Part shown: piece after piece, positions 15,879-24,600 of the stretch
Position numbering within the stretch: the stretch's first letter is position 1
Layout: each line of letters starts with the position of its first letter
Assembly (NCBI GenBank): GCA_028869135.1
Contig: JAGWTC010000024.1
Span: 1-40,161 of the forward strand
Length of the DNA: 40,161 nt
Reading direction: 5' to 3'
Source of the DNA: Rhodocyclaceae bacterium
GTDB lineage: Bacteria; Pseudomonadota; Gammaproteobacteria; Burkholderiales; Rhodocyclaceae
Program-made: the position numbers and the translations under genes
The notes under the pieces: generated by a model
Told to the model about the DNA's origin: nothing
What the model saw: only the letters and a program-made list of their open reading frames with translations
Database searches by the model: none

Positions 15879-16586
15879 TCAGCCGCCTCCGACGCGTTGT
15901 TTCACCCAGTTTGCAAATGCGGCGATGGCCACGGGCAGCGGCTTCAGCGTCAGCTCTTCCGCATCCAGCATGCCGGTCTGCCCGGCCAGTTGTTCCAGGC
16001 TGCAGCCCCGGCCCAGCATGAGCATGCGCGTATGCAGGTCCTGACGGCGCGTTACGCTGACCTGTCGATCCAGATAGCTGAGACGCTTGTTGCGTAGATC
16101 GACATAGGCGAGCGGGTAGTGACTGCTCAGCTTGTGCCAGAGCGCGTTGGCACCGGTCGATTGACGCGCGCCGCTGAGCAGGCAGTTGCCCGCATCGAGC
16201 CACCAGCGATAGATGACGCCGGCGATACCGAGGCGCTGGTATGCCAGCGCAAATCGGGCGTGCGGCGCGCGCAGAAAGGGGTCGGCGCGGCGGTCGAGTT
16301 CGATCAGGCGGTTGAATACGACATAGCCGGCAAGGCAGCCGTGTTGGCGGTCTTCGACATAAACGTAATGTTCGCCGTCGGCTTCGCGGTAGCGGAAAGT
16401 CAGTCCGCGATAGTTGATCAGGAGGATGGACAGGTTGTAGAGCGGATCGCCCAGACGATGGAGTCTGGCATGCAGCGCTTTCAGCTCTTTGTCGATGCCC
16501 GAGTGATCGAGATCGACATCGATGCGCAGTTCGGTGGCGTCGGCATGCCATGGCGGAACGGGAAAAGGAATCAGCAGGCTGTGCAT
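15879..16586 (-). CDS. Uncharacterised 235-aa protein, last gene of the beta-solenoid operon
   Basis: The start is the ATG at 16586 (MHSLLIPFPVPPWHADATEL). Central features are HYVYVEDRQHGCLAGYVVFN followed by a segment containing RLGIAGVIYRWWLDAG, then LLSGARQSTGANALWHKLS and YPLAYVDLRNKRLSYLDRQ. The order of a strand, an RLGIAG-like turn, a helix and GA..LW.KL resembles a degenerate GNAT acyltransferase fold, which I offer only as a hypothesis. No signal peptide or membrane segment. It follows the beta-solenoid gene by 44 bp on the same strand and converges on the nucleotidyltransferase gene, 21 bp from its stop. Confidence 0.55.
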   Translation of the reverse strand: MHSLLIPFPVPPWHADATELRIDVDLDHSGIDKELKALHARLHRLGDPLYNLSILLINYRGLTFRYREADGEHYVYVEDRQHGCLAGYVVFNRLIELDRRADPFLRAPHARFALAYQRLGIAGVIYRWWLDAGNCLLSGARQSTGANALWHKLSSHYPLAYVDLRNKRLSYLDRQVSVTRRQDLHTRMLMLGRGCSLEQLAGQTGMLDAEELTLKPLPVAIAAFANWVKQRVGGG

Positions 16587-16630
16587 GAAATAACTCCAGT
16601 CAGGAAAAGAGGCAGGTAAGGGAACAGGAT

Positions 16631-17503
16631 TCAGCAGGGTTGCGGGCCGGCCCACCACCCGCTCATGAGCCGCGCCGGCGGCGTGCGGGCGCAGACGCGC
16701 GCGCTGGCTTCCCAGGCTTCGAGCTGGACGATCAGGCCGGCATAAATGCCGTAGCCTTCGCCGGCTTGCAGTTCGGCGCCGCTGTACAGGCTTTCGCCGG
16801 CCTTGATGGCGCCCAGGGCGCGGATGTCGTCGCGCGCCCGGATACCCCAGCCGGCTTCCAGATGGCCGTTGCAAGCGATGCCGGCGCCGGCCTGAATGCC
16901 GTTGCCAGCCTTCAGGTCGCCTAGGCAGGCGATGTCGCCGCCGACGAACAGGCTTTTTCCGCAGCGCATGCCGGCACCGGCTATCAGCTCCCGGCCGACA
17001 TGGATGTTGCCGTCCACGCGCATTGCGCCCTTGCAGCGCAGATCCCATTCGGCGCGCAGATCGCCGCCGCAACTGAGCGCTGCTTCGACTTCGATGCCCC
17101 AGGCGACGCGCGCATCGCCACTCACATCGAGGCGGCCGTCGCAGCGGACACCGCCGTCGCTGCGCAGATCTGCGCCGACAACGATGTCGCCGTCGCAACG
17201 AATGCCGCCGCCGGCGACGAGATCGCGGCCGCTGCGGATCAGGGCGCCGGCCTCGATGCCGCCGCGCACCTCGATGGTGCCGGCGAAGACAATCGCTTCG
17301 GCATCGAGGCTGTCCACGCGCAGCACGGCGTCGGTCGGGCCGAACTGATCCAGCAGCCAGCAGGCGTCATTGATGCGACCGTCGCGTACCAGCGCGTCGA
17401 GCAGCGCCTGATAGTTGCCGCCGTTCTGGTGGGTGCGCAGGAACCAGCGGAAGCCGTCGGTGCAGGGCCGTTTGGCCTTGATGAAGTCGCGGCTCAGATC
17501 CAT
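16631..17503 (-). CDS. Beta-solenoid (bactofilin-like repeat) protein with N-terminal helical domain, 290 aa
   Basis: The chosen start is the ATG at 17503 (MDLSRDFIKAKRPCTDGFRW). Residues 1-60 form a helical domain ending NDACWLLDQFGPTDAVL. Residues 62-270 are about a dozen short repeats rich in Gly with alternating small hydrophobics (GGGIRCDGDIVVGADLRSDG, AGNGIQAGAGIACNGHLEAG), the pattern of a right-handed beta-helix like bactofilins or polymer-forming cytoskeletal proteins. Many repeats carry a Cys at equivalent positions (RCDGD, RCDGR, SCGGD, RCKGA, RCGKS, ACLGD, ACNGH), which is unusual for bactofilins. It may polymerise or act as a scaffold; inference only. Confidence 0.65.
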   Translation of the reverse strand: MDLSRDFIKAKRPCTDGFRWFLRTHQNGGNYQALLDALVRDGRINDACWLLDQFGPTDAVLRVDSLDAEAIVFAGTIEVRGGIEAGALIRSGRDLVAGGGIRCDGDIVVGADLRSDGGVRCDGRLDVSGDARVAWGIEVEAALSCGGDLRAEWDLRCKGAMRVDGNIHVGRELIAGAGMRCGKSLFVGGDIACLGDLKAGNGIQAGAGIACNGHLEAGWGIRARDDIRALGAIKAGESLYSGAELQAGEGYGIYAGLIVQLEAWEASARVCARTPPARLMSGWWAGPQPC

Positions 17504-17709
17504 GGCAGTTCCGATGCGAGCAGCAGCGCGGCTGCGCATGCGCCGGCTGCCGCCAGCGTGAAGCGTCCGGGCAAGGTATAGCGCGTCGCATGGCGGCGGC
17601 GCGCCCGGCGTTGTGTCGTTGGTGTCGGTCGGCGCCTGTGCCCGCGGGCATGGGTCAGGCCCATGGCGGCGGTCGTGGAGCGGCCGCGCAGATGCGTCTG
17701 GGTGTGCAT
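17494..17709 (-). CDS. Possible small membrane protein, first gene of the beta-solenoid operon, 71 aa
   Basis: The ATG at 17709 has a GGAAG ribosome-binding site about 6-7 nt upstream. The product starts with a very basic region rich in Arg and Thr and ends with one hydrophobic segment, FTLAAAGACAAALLLASELP, which could be a C-terminal membrane anchor. Its end overlaps the start of the beta-solenoid gene by 10 bp, a coupling-type arrangement. The codon composition of the first 45 codons is loose, so it may be spurious. Confidence 0.35.
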   Translation of the reverse strand: MHTQTHLRGRSTTAAMGLTHARGHRRRPTPTTQRRARRRHATRYTLPGRFTLAAAGACAAALLLASELPWI

Positions 17710-18195
17710 GTCGTTCTTCCAAAAGCGCAGCCGGGCCGATAAACGGCCGGCCGCTATCGCGCCTGGCTTAGGCCCGGCGATAAGGAGTTGCGCTAATGGA
17801 GGAGGGTGGTATCGCCGGGCTTAAGTATCTGCGTCCGGCTGGCAGGTGGTCATGTCCGTCAGTCGGAGCGCGTGCGCGCGCAGCCCGGCCATTGCGACCT
17901 GGCGGGCGAAGAAGATGCTGACGAGTTGATCGAGCGCTACCATGCGGCTGAAGTTAGGCGATTCGCGCGCGCATGTCAAGGCTGTGCCGTATGCGCGCCG
18001 CCGCCGAGCCGAGGACGCGGACATGTCCTACAGCCGAAGCGCACGCAAGCGGAAATACTGCGCAGGGTGCGCGTACCCATCCTGCATGCCGCCGTCCACG
18101 CGAGATGGCAGGCCGTCGGACTGTATGCTTCAATGAATCAGCGGACCGAGCCCCGCCGCTCCGGCAGCGGGTATTTCAAAGAACAGGAGTCAACG
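17710..18195. other. Intergenic region with an 11-bp inverted repeat (17772-17820)
   Basis: No convincing gene. GCCCGGCGATA at 17772-17782 is the exact reverse complement of 17810-17820, with a 27-base spacer; flanking TTAG/TTAAG extend it imperfectly. It lies in the divergent space between the beta-solenoid operon and the 204-residue gene, so an operator is the simplest reading. Open frames here lack start signals and look like composition effects. Confidence 0.4.
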
Positions 18196-18810
18196 ATGAC
18201 CTATCCCAACAGCCAGAGCGCATCGTTTCTTGCGGCCGACATGATCGAGGAGCTGCTGAGCATGCTTGCGCTGACGATACCCGCCGTCGACAAGTCCGTC
18301 GAAAGCGGCGCGGCGGGCGCAGCCAGTTTCGACAAGCTTGTCCGTCACCGCAAGCTGCGTCTGGTCGAGACGGCATCCGGCGGCAATATCGTCGCCGAGA
18401 AGGCCGAACGCCCCGACAAGGCGGGCGCTCCGTCCATCGAATTCAGCCGCCCGCCGGCGCAGGGCAAGAACGACTGCCTGCGCATCCTCGTCGGCAACAG
18501 TCTGGTGACGGTCGGCGCCCTCATGCAGCGCCACGACATGCTGGACATGCGCACGCCGGAGTTCCAGTTTCTCGGGCACGTCATGAACGCCGTGCTCAAC
18601 GGCAATGCCTTCCACATTCCTGCCGGATACATACCCACGGCAAGTTTCGACGGGCTGGTCCTCAACGCAAAACTGAACGGCATGCCACTCTTCGCCGAAG
18701 GCACGCTGCCCGGCTTCATGGAACTCGGCGATGCGCTGGCGCTGTTGCAGTGGCTGCTGCGCTATCTGCGCGGCGAGCGCGGCTATGTGTCGGGTGGCGA
18801 CGCGGGCTGA
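18196..18810 (+). CDS. Uncharacterised cytoplasmic protein, 204 aa
   Basis: The start is the ATG at 18196, preceded by AACAGGAG with about 8-nt spacing; the frame is open further upstream but without start signals. No signal peptide or transmembrane segment. The sequence has two parts: an N-terminal helical region (MIEELLSMLALTIPAVDKSV) and, after a Lys/Pro linker, a region with DCLRILVGNSLVTVGALMQR and FHIPAGYIPTASFDGLVLNA. I do not recognise a family. A strong terminator follows 26 bp downstream, so it is monocistronic. Confidence 0.6.
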   Translation: MTYPNSQSASFLAADMIEELLSMLALTIPAVDKSVESGAAGAASFDKLVRHRKLRLVETASGGNIVAEKAERPDKAGAPSIEFSRPPAQGKNDCLRILVGNSLVTVGALMQRHDMLDMRTPEFQFLGHVMNAVLNGNAFHIPAGYIPTASFDGLVLNAKLNGMPLFAEGTLPGFMELGDALALLQWLLRYLRGERGYVSGGDAG

Positions 18811-18836
18811 CGTCGAAGCGCCGCCCGGCCCTCCCG

Positions 18837-18874
18837 AAATGGCAAGGCCCGCCGTTGTGCGGGCCTTGCCATTT
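18837..18874 (+). terminator. Rho-independent-type terminator hairpin
   Basis: A perfect 16-bp stem, AAATGGCAAGGCCCGC / GCGGGCCTTGCCATTT, with a 6-base loop; a short T run ends the 3' arm. It ends the transcript of the 204-residue gene ahead of the antiporter gene. Confidence 0.8.
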
Positions 18875-18958
18875 CCGCGTTTCAAGGCTTTCGTCGCCGG
18901 AGTAAACTCGCATGCATTATCTTTACCGCCGTTTGCCGCGCGCCGGTCGGAGCTTTGC

Positions 18959-20605
18959 ATGCACATCGTGACCATGATCCTGACATTCTTCCTCGCCGTG
19001 GTCGTGAGCGCGTTCGTGGCGCGGCTGCTGCCGGGGAGAATACCGCTGCCGCTGCTGCAGATCGGTATCGGCGCCGTGTTGTCGATGTTCGGCCTGGGCG
19101 TCAATTTCGATTCCCACCTGTTCTTGCTGCTCTTCATTCCGCCACTGCTTTTTCTCGACGGCTGGCGCATCCCCAAGGGCGCCTTCTTCAGCGACTGGGG
19201 CTCTATTCTGACGCTGGCCATCGGGCTGGTGGTGTTTACCGTCATCGGCCTCGGCTACTTCATCGACTGGCTGGTTCCGGCCATGCCGCTGGCCGTCGCT
19301 TTCGCCCTGGCCGCGATTCTGTCGCCGACCGATCCGGTGGCGGTCGCCACCGTCACGGCCAACGCCCCTTTGCCCTCGCGGCTGATGCACATTCTTGAAG
19401 GCGAAGCCCTGCTCAACGACGCGACCGGCCTGGTGTGCTTCAGCTTTGCCGTCGCGGCGGTGCTGACCGGCGGCTTCTCGTTCGGCCATGCGGCGCTGAG
19501 CTTCCTGTTCGTCGGCGGCGGCGGCGTGGTGGTCGGCGTGCTTGTGCCGTGGAGCATAGGCTGGCTGAACCAGCAACTGGTGAAGCGCGCCGGCGAGGAG
19601 CCCGGCATCCAGATACTCATCAGTCTGCTGATTCCCTTTGCCGCCTATCTGGTGGCCGAGCGCATCGGTGTGTCCGGCATTCTGTCCGCGGCGGTGGCCG
19701 GGATTGCCATGCACTACAGCGAGCTGTCGGGGCGGCGCATGGCGGCCACGCGCATGCAGCGCGCCGCCGTCTGGGACACGGTGCAACTGGTGCTGAACGG
19801 CATCATCTTTGTCCTGCTCGGCGAGCAGTTGCCGCGCATGCTCGCCCGCCTGCCCGAAGTGGCAGCCTCGCTGCATGTGCATAGCGCATGGCATCTCGGT
19901 CTGTATGCCATTGCCATAACGATCGCATTGTGGGTGCTGCGCTACGTCTGGGTATGGCTGATGTTCAGGGCGGTAGTTCTGTTTTCCGGATGGCGCGGCG
20001 CGTCGCGCGACATGCCGTCTTGGCGCCTGCTGATCGTGACGGCTGCGGCCGGCGTACGCGGCGCCATCACCCTGGCCGGCATTCTCACGTTGCCGTTTTT
20101 CCTGCCGGACCACAGCCCGTTTCCGGCCCGGGATGCGGCCATTTTCCTGTCCATGGCCGTCATTCTTCTGTCGCTGGCGGGTGCCAGCATCTGCCTGCCG
20201 CTGCTTGCGCGAGGGCTGACGCTGGGAATGTCTCCGGTTGCAATGCACAAGCGAACCGCGGCGGCGCGCATCGCCGCCGCCGAGGCGGCAGTGCGGACCA
20301 TCGAGGTCCTGGGTACGCGCACCACGGGCAATGCCGAACTCGATGCCCTGCGCTCGGAGGCCAGCGCCTACCTGCTCGATCTCTATCGGCGCAGGCTCAG
20401 CTACGGTGACGCGTCCGGCGACAGCAGCAGCGACCGCTCGCGGCTGGCCGACGTCACGCGCAGCCTGCGTCTCAAGGCGCTGAGCGCGGAGCGGGACGAG
20501 TTGTATCGCCAGCGCCTGACGCACGGCATTGACGACGATGTGCTGCGGAGTCTGGTGCGCGAAATCGATCTGACCGAAGCCAGCCTGGCGAATCGGGAGG
20601 ACTAG
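18959..20605 (+). CDS. CPA1-family Na+/H+ antiporter (NhaP/YjcE type)
   Basis: 548 residues: about 12 transmembrane segments up to residue 430, then a hydrophilic helical C-terminal tail of about 110 residues. Signature motifs are SPTDPVAVATV (about 122-132) and EGEALLNDATGLVCF (about 145-159), the latter with the Asn-Asp pair that binds and exchanges cation and proton. The start at ATG 18959 fits the membrane-protein N-terminus (MHIVTMILTFFLAVVVSAFV) and has GGAG upstream; the frame is open further upstream but crosses the terminator. It exchanges Na+ or K+ for H+ at the inner membrane for pH and sodium homeostasis. Stands alone. Confidence 0.9.
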   Translation: MHIVTMILTFFLAVVVSAFVARLLPGRIPLPLLQIGIGAVLSMFGLGVNFDSHLFLLLFIPPLLFLDGWRIPKGAFFSDWGSILTLAIGLVVFTVIGLGYFIDWLVPAMPLAVAFALAAILSPTDPVAVATVTANAPLPSRLMHILEGEALLNDATGLVCFSFAVAAVLTGGFSFGHAALSFLFVGGGGVVVGVLVPWSIGWLNQQLVKRAGEEPGIQILISLLIPFAAYLVAERIGVSGILSAAVAGIAMHYSELSGRRMAATRMQRAAVWDTVQLVLNGIIFVLLGEQLPRMLARLPEVAASLHVHSAWHLGLYAIAITIALWVLRYVWVWLMFRAVVLFSGWRGASRDMPSWRLLIVTAAAGVRGAITLAGILTLPFFLPDHSPFPARDAAIFLSMAVILLSLAGASICLPLLARGLTLGMSPVAMHKRTAAARIAAAEAAVRTIEVLGTRTTGNAELDALRSEASAYLLDLYRRRLSYGDASGDSSSDRSRLADVTRSLRLKALSAERDELYRQRLTHGIDDDVLRSLVREIDLTEASLANRED

Positions 20606-20655
20606 GCGGCGCCCTCATGCGCGGCGGACGAGGGCCGCATGGCGGAGGCGCCGCC
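20605..20655. terminator. GC-rich hairpin between convergent genes
   Basis: GGCGGCGCC at 20605-20613 pairs perfectly with 20647-20655, with an inner imperfect stem (CATGCGCGGC / GCCGCATG). It lies between the convergent stops of the antiporter and the Tyr/Pro-rich gene. There is no clear T-run, so termination is likely but not certain. Confidence 0.4.
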
Positions 20656-20663
20656 CGGGCGGA

Positions 20664-20966
20664 TCAGTATCCGTACCTGTCGTAATAGCGATCGTGATGG
20701 TGGTGGTGCCTGCGGGGCGGGCCGTACCAGCGATAGTCGCGCGGATAGTAGGCCGGAGAACCGTAATACACCGGCTGGGCGTAATACACCGGCCGCGGGC
20801 GCGGATAGTAGACCGGCATGTAGGCAGGCGGCTGCTGATAGTAGATGCCGACGTTGCTGTGCCTGTCACCCACGACCACGGCGCCACCGACGACCGCCTG
20901 GGCCTGGGCAAGACCTGCCCCGCACAAGCCGCCGAGCAGCATGGATGTGAAGAGTAGTTTTTTCAT
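20664..20966 (-). CDS. Small secreted Tyr/Pro-rich protein with His-rich tail, 100 aa
   Basis: ATG at 20966 follows AGGAGG with 5-nt spacing. A Sec signal peptide (MKKLLFTSMLLGGLCGAGLA) is cleaved near residue 20-24. The mature protein is low-complexity: repeats of P-x-PVYY (VYYPRPRPVYYAQPVYYGSP) and a tail with five consecutive His followed by DRYYDRYGY. Proteins of this kind occur in many betaproteobacteria without a clear function; metal or envelope-stress roles are guesses. It is related in layout and upstream sequence to the next gene upstream, and probably arose by tandem duplication. Confidence 0.7.
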   Translation of the reverse strand: MKKLLFTSMLLGGLCGAGLAQAQAVVGGAVVVGDRHSNVGIYYQQPPAYMPVYYPRPRPVYYAQPVYYGSPAYYPRDYRWYGPPRRHHHHHDRYYDRYGY

Positions 20967-21024
20967 GTCTTCCTCCTGGGAAACAATATGCCCCTGCCTG
21001 CAGAAACGCACGAGCTGTCGTTCG

Positions 21025-21050
21025 GCTGACGCAGGATACAAAGCCTTACG
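21025..21050 (-). promoter_or_regulatory. Upstream motif CGTAAGGc-TTTGTA...GCGTCAGC, copy 1
   Basis: Read leftward, 21050-21025 gives CGTAAGG, one base, TTTGTA, then GCGTCAGC. It ends 59 bp before the start codon of the Tyr/Pro-rich gene. The same motif lies at the same distance before the neighbouring gene. It may be a promoter of an alternative sigma factor (CGTC is a common ECF -10 core) or a regulator site. Confidence 0.5.
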
Positions 21051-21110
21051 TTCCCTGTCCGTTTGAAGAAATTTCAATGCCGTTCAGGAAGCCCGCTCCG
21101 GGCGCTGTGA

Positions 21111-21527
21111 CTAGCGCCAGTAGCGATCCTCATGATGGCGGTACTCCCAGTCCGGGCGCGGATAGGGCGCGGGCCGGTAATACACGGGGGCCGCGACAGG
21201 CGGCGCGTAAGCCGGCGGCGCGGCGTAATACACGGGCTCCGGACGCGCGTAGTAAGCCGGTGCACCATAGCCTGCATTGACGTAGCGGGCATTGCCGTAG
21301 CGGGCGTTGCCGCGACGATAGCCGTCATTATTGTCGGTCAGGGCAGCGCCGGCGACGGCGCCGACGATTCCGCCCACGACGGCGCCGTTGCGACCGCCGA
21401 CCGAATTGCCGATCAGGCCGCCCAGGCCGCCGCCGATGACGGCGCCGATGACCGCATCATCGGCCCGTGCGCTTGCAGTGCCCAGCGCACCTGCCAGAAG
21501 CATGGAAGCCAAGAGTATATTTTTCAT
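21111..21527 (-). CDS. Secreted glycine-zipper protein with Tyr/Pro-rich tail, 138 aa
   Basis: The chosen start is ATG 21527 (MKNILLASMLLAGALGTASA), with GTGGAG upstream. The signal peptide is cleaved after ARA (about residue 22). Residues 27-62 are a glycine zipper (GAVIGGGLGGLIGNSVGGRN, then GAVVGGIVGAVAGAAL), as in Rick_17kDa/OmpA-like glycine-zipper domains that insert in or coat the outer membrane. The rest is Tyr/Pro/Ala-rich like the neighbouring gene and ends in an aromatic, charged tail (HHEDRYWR). Likely envelope-associated; function unknown. Confidence 0.75.
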   Translation of the reverse strand: MKNILLASMLLAGALGTASARADDAVIGAVIGGGLGGLIGNSVGGRNGAVVGGIVGAVAGAALTDNNDGYRRGNARYGNARYVNAGYGAPAYYARPEPVYYAAPPAYAPPVAAPVYYRPAPYPRPDWEYRHHEDRYWR

Positions 21528-21585
21528 CGCGTTCTCCACGGGGCAACCGGCCCCATGTCCCTAAAAACGCATGCCGCCGCGAGCC

Positions 21586-21610
21586 GCTGACGCCTTTACA
21601 AACCCTTACG
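21586..21610 (-). promoter_or_regulatory. Upstream motif CGTAAGGg-TTTGTA...GCGTCAGC, copy 2
   Basis: Same motif as at 21025-21050, one base shorter in the middle, and again ending 59 bp before the start codon (of the glycine-zipper gene). The leader that follows is partly conserved too (TGCGTTT then GGGGC). Confidence 0.5.
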
Positions 21611-21652
21611 CGGCCGGCCTTGCCGGGCGTCGCGCCGGGCCGCCGAAGCGCC

Positions 21653-24600
21653 TTACTGAAAGTCGCGGCTGCTGATGCTGAGACTGCCCAGGAGCTCGCT
21701 GTGATCGACCAGATACTGGGCCAGTACATGCACGACATCGCCGTCGCTGGCGTGCTGGACGACGCCGCGCACCCCCAGCAGTTGCGCGCCGAGCAACTCC
21801 TTGTGCTGGCGTTCGACCAGTTCTGCATGCACGATCACATTGGTCATGCCGGTTTCGTCCTCCAGCGTGACGAAGACGACGCCGGTGGCTGTGCCCGGGC
21901 GCTGACGTCCGGTGACGAGGCCGGCGCAGCGCGCCAGCTGCCTGTCGGGCAAGGCGCGCAGAGCGGCGGCCGACAGATAGCGATGCCGGTTCAGAGGCTG
22001 GCGCAGCAAGGCCATGGGATGACGTCCCAGCGTCAGGCTCATGCTGGCGTAGTCGGCGACGATATCCTCGGCTTCGCTGGGCGCGGGCAGCGCGGGCTGT
22101 TCCTCGCGCATGGGGAGCGCGCTCAGCAGGTCGCCTTGCACCGGCACCGCGGCGCTGGCCCAGGCCGCCTGCCGCCTGTGCCCGCTCAAGCCGGACAGCG
22201 CACTGGCGGCGACCAGCGCATCGAGATCCTTGCGTTGCAGCCCGGCGCGCGCCGAGAGATCGGCGACGTCGCGAAAAGCCTGTTGCCTTCTCGCCGCAAC
22301 AACACGCTGCCCCGCATCGACACTGAGGCCGCCGACCCGATGCAGACCCAATCGGACAGCGGGTGTATCCCGCGCATGCCCTGCGTCGGCTTCCAGCGTG
22401 CTTTCCCAATCGCTGTGCGCCACATCCACCGGACGCACATCGACGCGATGACGGCGTGCATCCTGCAACAACTGCGATGCCGAATAGAAGCCCATGGGCA
22501 GCGAATTCAGCATGCCGACCAGAAAGGCCTCGGGGTAGTGGCGCTTGAGCCAGGCCGAGTCGTACACGAGCAAGGCGAAGCTGGCCGCGTGCGATTCGGG
22601 AAATCCGTAATCGCCGAAGCCTTCCATCTGGTGATAGATGCGTTCGAAGAAAGCCTCGCTGTAGTCGTTCTTCAGCATGCCGTCCCTGAGCTTGTCCCGG
22701 AACTTGCCGATGCCGCCCTTGCGTTTCCAGGCGGCCATGGAGCGGCGCAATTCATCGGCCTCGCCCGCGGTAAAGTCGGCGGCGATCATGGCGATCTGCA
22801 TCACCTGCTCCTGAAAGATGGGAATGCCCAGCGTGCGGCTGAGCGCCGTTGCCAGCTCGGGGCGCAGGTCGTCCGGCGTGTAATCCTTGATGCGCCGTTG
22901 CAATTCACGGCGCTGCAGATAGGGATGCACCATGTCGCCCTGGATGGGGCCGGGCCGCACGATGGCGACCTGGACCACGAGGTCGTAGTAGCTGCGCGGC
23001 AAGAGGCGTGGCAGCATGGACATCTGCGCGCGCGATTCGATCTGGAACACGCCCACCGTATCGGCCTTGCAGATCATGTCGTAGACCCGGGAATCTTCCT
23101 TGGGAATATTGTGAAACAGCAATTGCTCCTTGCGCTGCCACGAAACCCAGTCCAGCGATTTGCGGATGGCCGTCAGCATGCCCAGCGCCAGCACATCGAC
23201 TTTCATGAGACCTAGGATGTCGATGTCGTCCTTGTCCCACTGGATGACATTGCGGTCGGCCATGGCAGCATTCTCGATCGGCACGAGCCGGTCGAGCCGG
23301 CCGCGGCTGATGACGAAGCCGCCGACGTGCTGCGACAAGTGGCGCGGCATGCCCTTCAATTGCGGCGCGAGCGCCAGCCATTTTTGAATGCGCGGACTTT
23401 GCGGGTCGAGGCCGACTTCGGCGAAGCGTTCCGGCCACTGCGCCGGCGTGTCCCACCAGGCCAGCGAGGCAGTCAGCGCGTTCAGCTTGTCGGCATCGAT
23501 GCCCAGCGCGCGGCCCGCGTCGCGCAGGGCGGAGCGGCTGCGATAGCCGATGACGGTGGCGACCAGCGCGGTGCGCGAACGGCCGTACTTTTCGAACACA
23601 TACTGGATGACCTCCTCGCGCCGCTGGTGCTCGAAATCGACGTCGATGTCCGGCGGCTCGCCGCGCTCGACCGAGACAAAGCGACCGAACAGCAGGTTGG
23701 CGCGCGTCGGGTCGACGGCGGTAATGCCGAGCGCATAGCACACGGCGGAGTTGGCGGCCGAACCGCGGCCCTGGCAGAGAATGCCGCGGCTGCGCGCGAA
23801 TTTGACGATGTCGTAGACGGTCAGGAAATAGGCCTCGTATTCGACCTGGGCGATCAGCGCCAATTCCGTCTCGATCTGCGTGGCGACTTTTTCCGGCACG
23901 CCCTGCGGATACCTTTCGGCCAGGCCCTGAAGAGTTTCCTGCCGCAGATATTCGCCCGGCGTCATGCCTCTGGGAACGACCTCTTCCGGATACTCGTAGC
24001 GCAATTCCGTGAGCGAAAATTTGCACAGCGCGGCAATACGCACCGTCTCGGCGAGCAGGTCGTCCGGATACAGCCGCGCCAGTTGCAGGCGCGTGCGCAG
24101 GTGGCGTTCGCCGTTGGGGAACAGCAAATGACCGGCCTGATCGAGCGTGGTGTTGTGGCGCAGCGCCGTCAGCATGTCCTGCAGCGGCCGGCATTCGCGG
24201 CCGTGCATGTGCACATCGCCGGCGGCCACCAGCGGCAGGCCGCAGGCTTCTTCGAACCTGCGCAGATGCGCCAGGCGTTCGGCATCGTCGGCATCGAGAT
24301 GGCGCTCGAAGGCGATCCAGGCCTCGCCGGGAAATCTTTCCGCCAGCCAGCGGCCATCCTCCTCCTGCGCGTCGCGCCCGGCGATCCATAGCGCAATGCA
24401 GCCCTTGCAACCCCAGGCCAGGTCGTTGCGGCTGAGGCGGTACTGCCCTTTTTCCGCATTGCGGCGGCCGAGCGTGATCAGCGCCGTCATGTTGCCGTAG
24501 CCGTCGCGATCCGTCGCCAGCAGCACCAGTCTCATGCCGTCGTTGAGCGTGATTTCGGTGCCGACAATCAGCTTGAAGTCGAGATCGGGGTTCCCGGTTT

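Noticed and set aside
17821-18195. Small open frames on both strands in the 486-bp gap
   Set aside because: No ribosome-binding sites, no recognisable features, and arginine-rich composition typical of spurious frames.
18923-20524. A 533-codon minus-strand open frame opposite the antiporter
   Set aside because: Polar Gln/His/Arg-rich shadow of a membrane protein gene.
21467-23215. A 582-codon plus-strand open frame
   Set aside because: Antisense to dnaE2; no domains or start signals, composition of a shadow frame.
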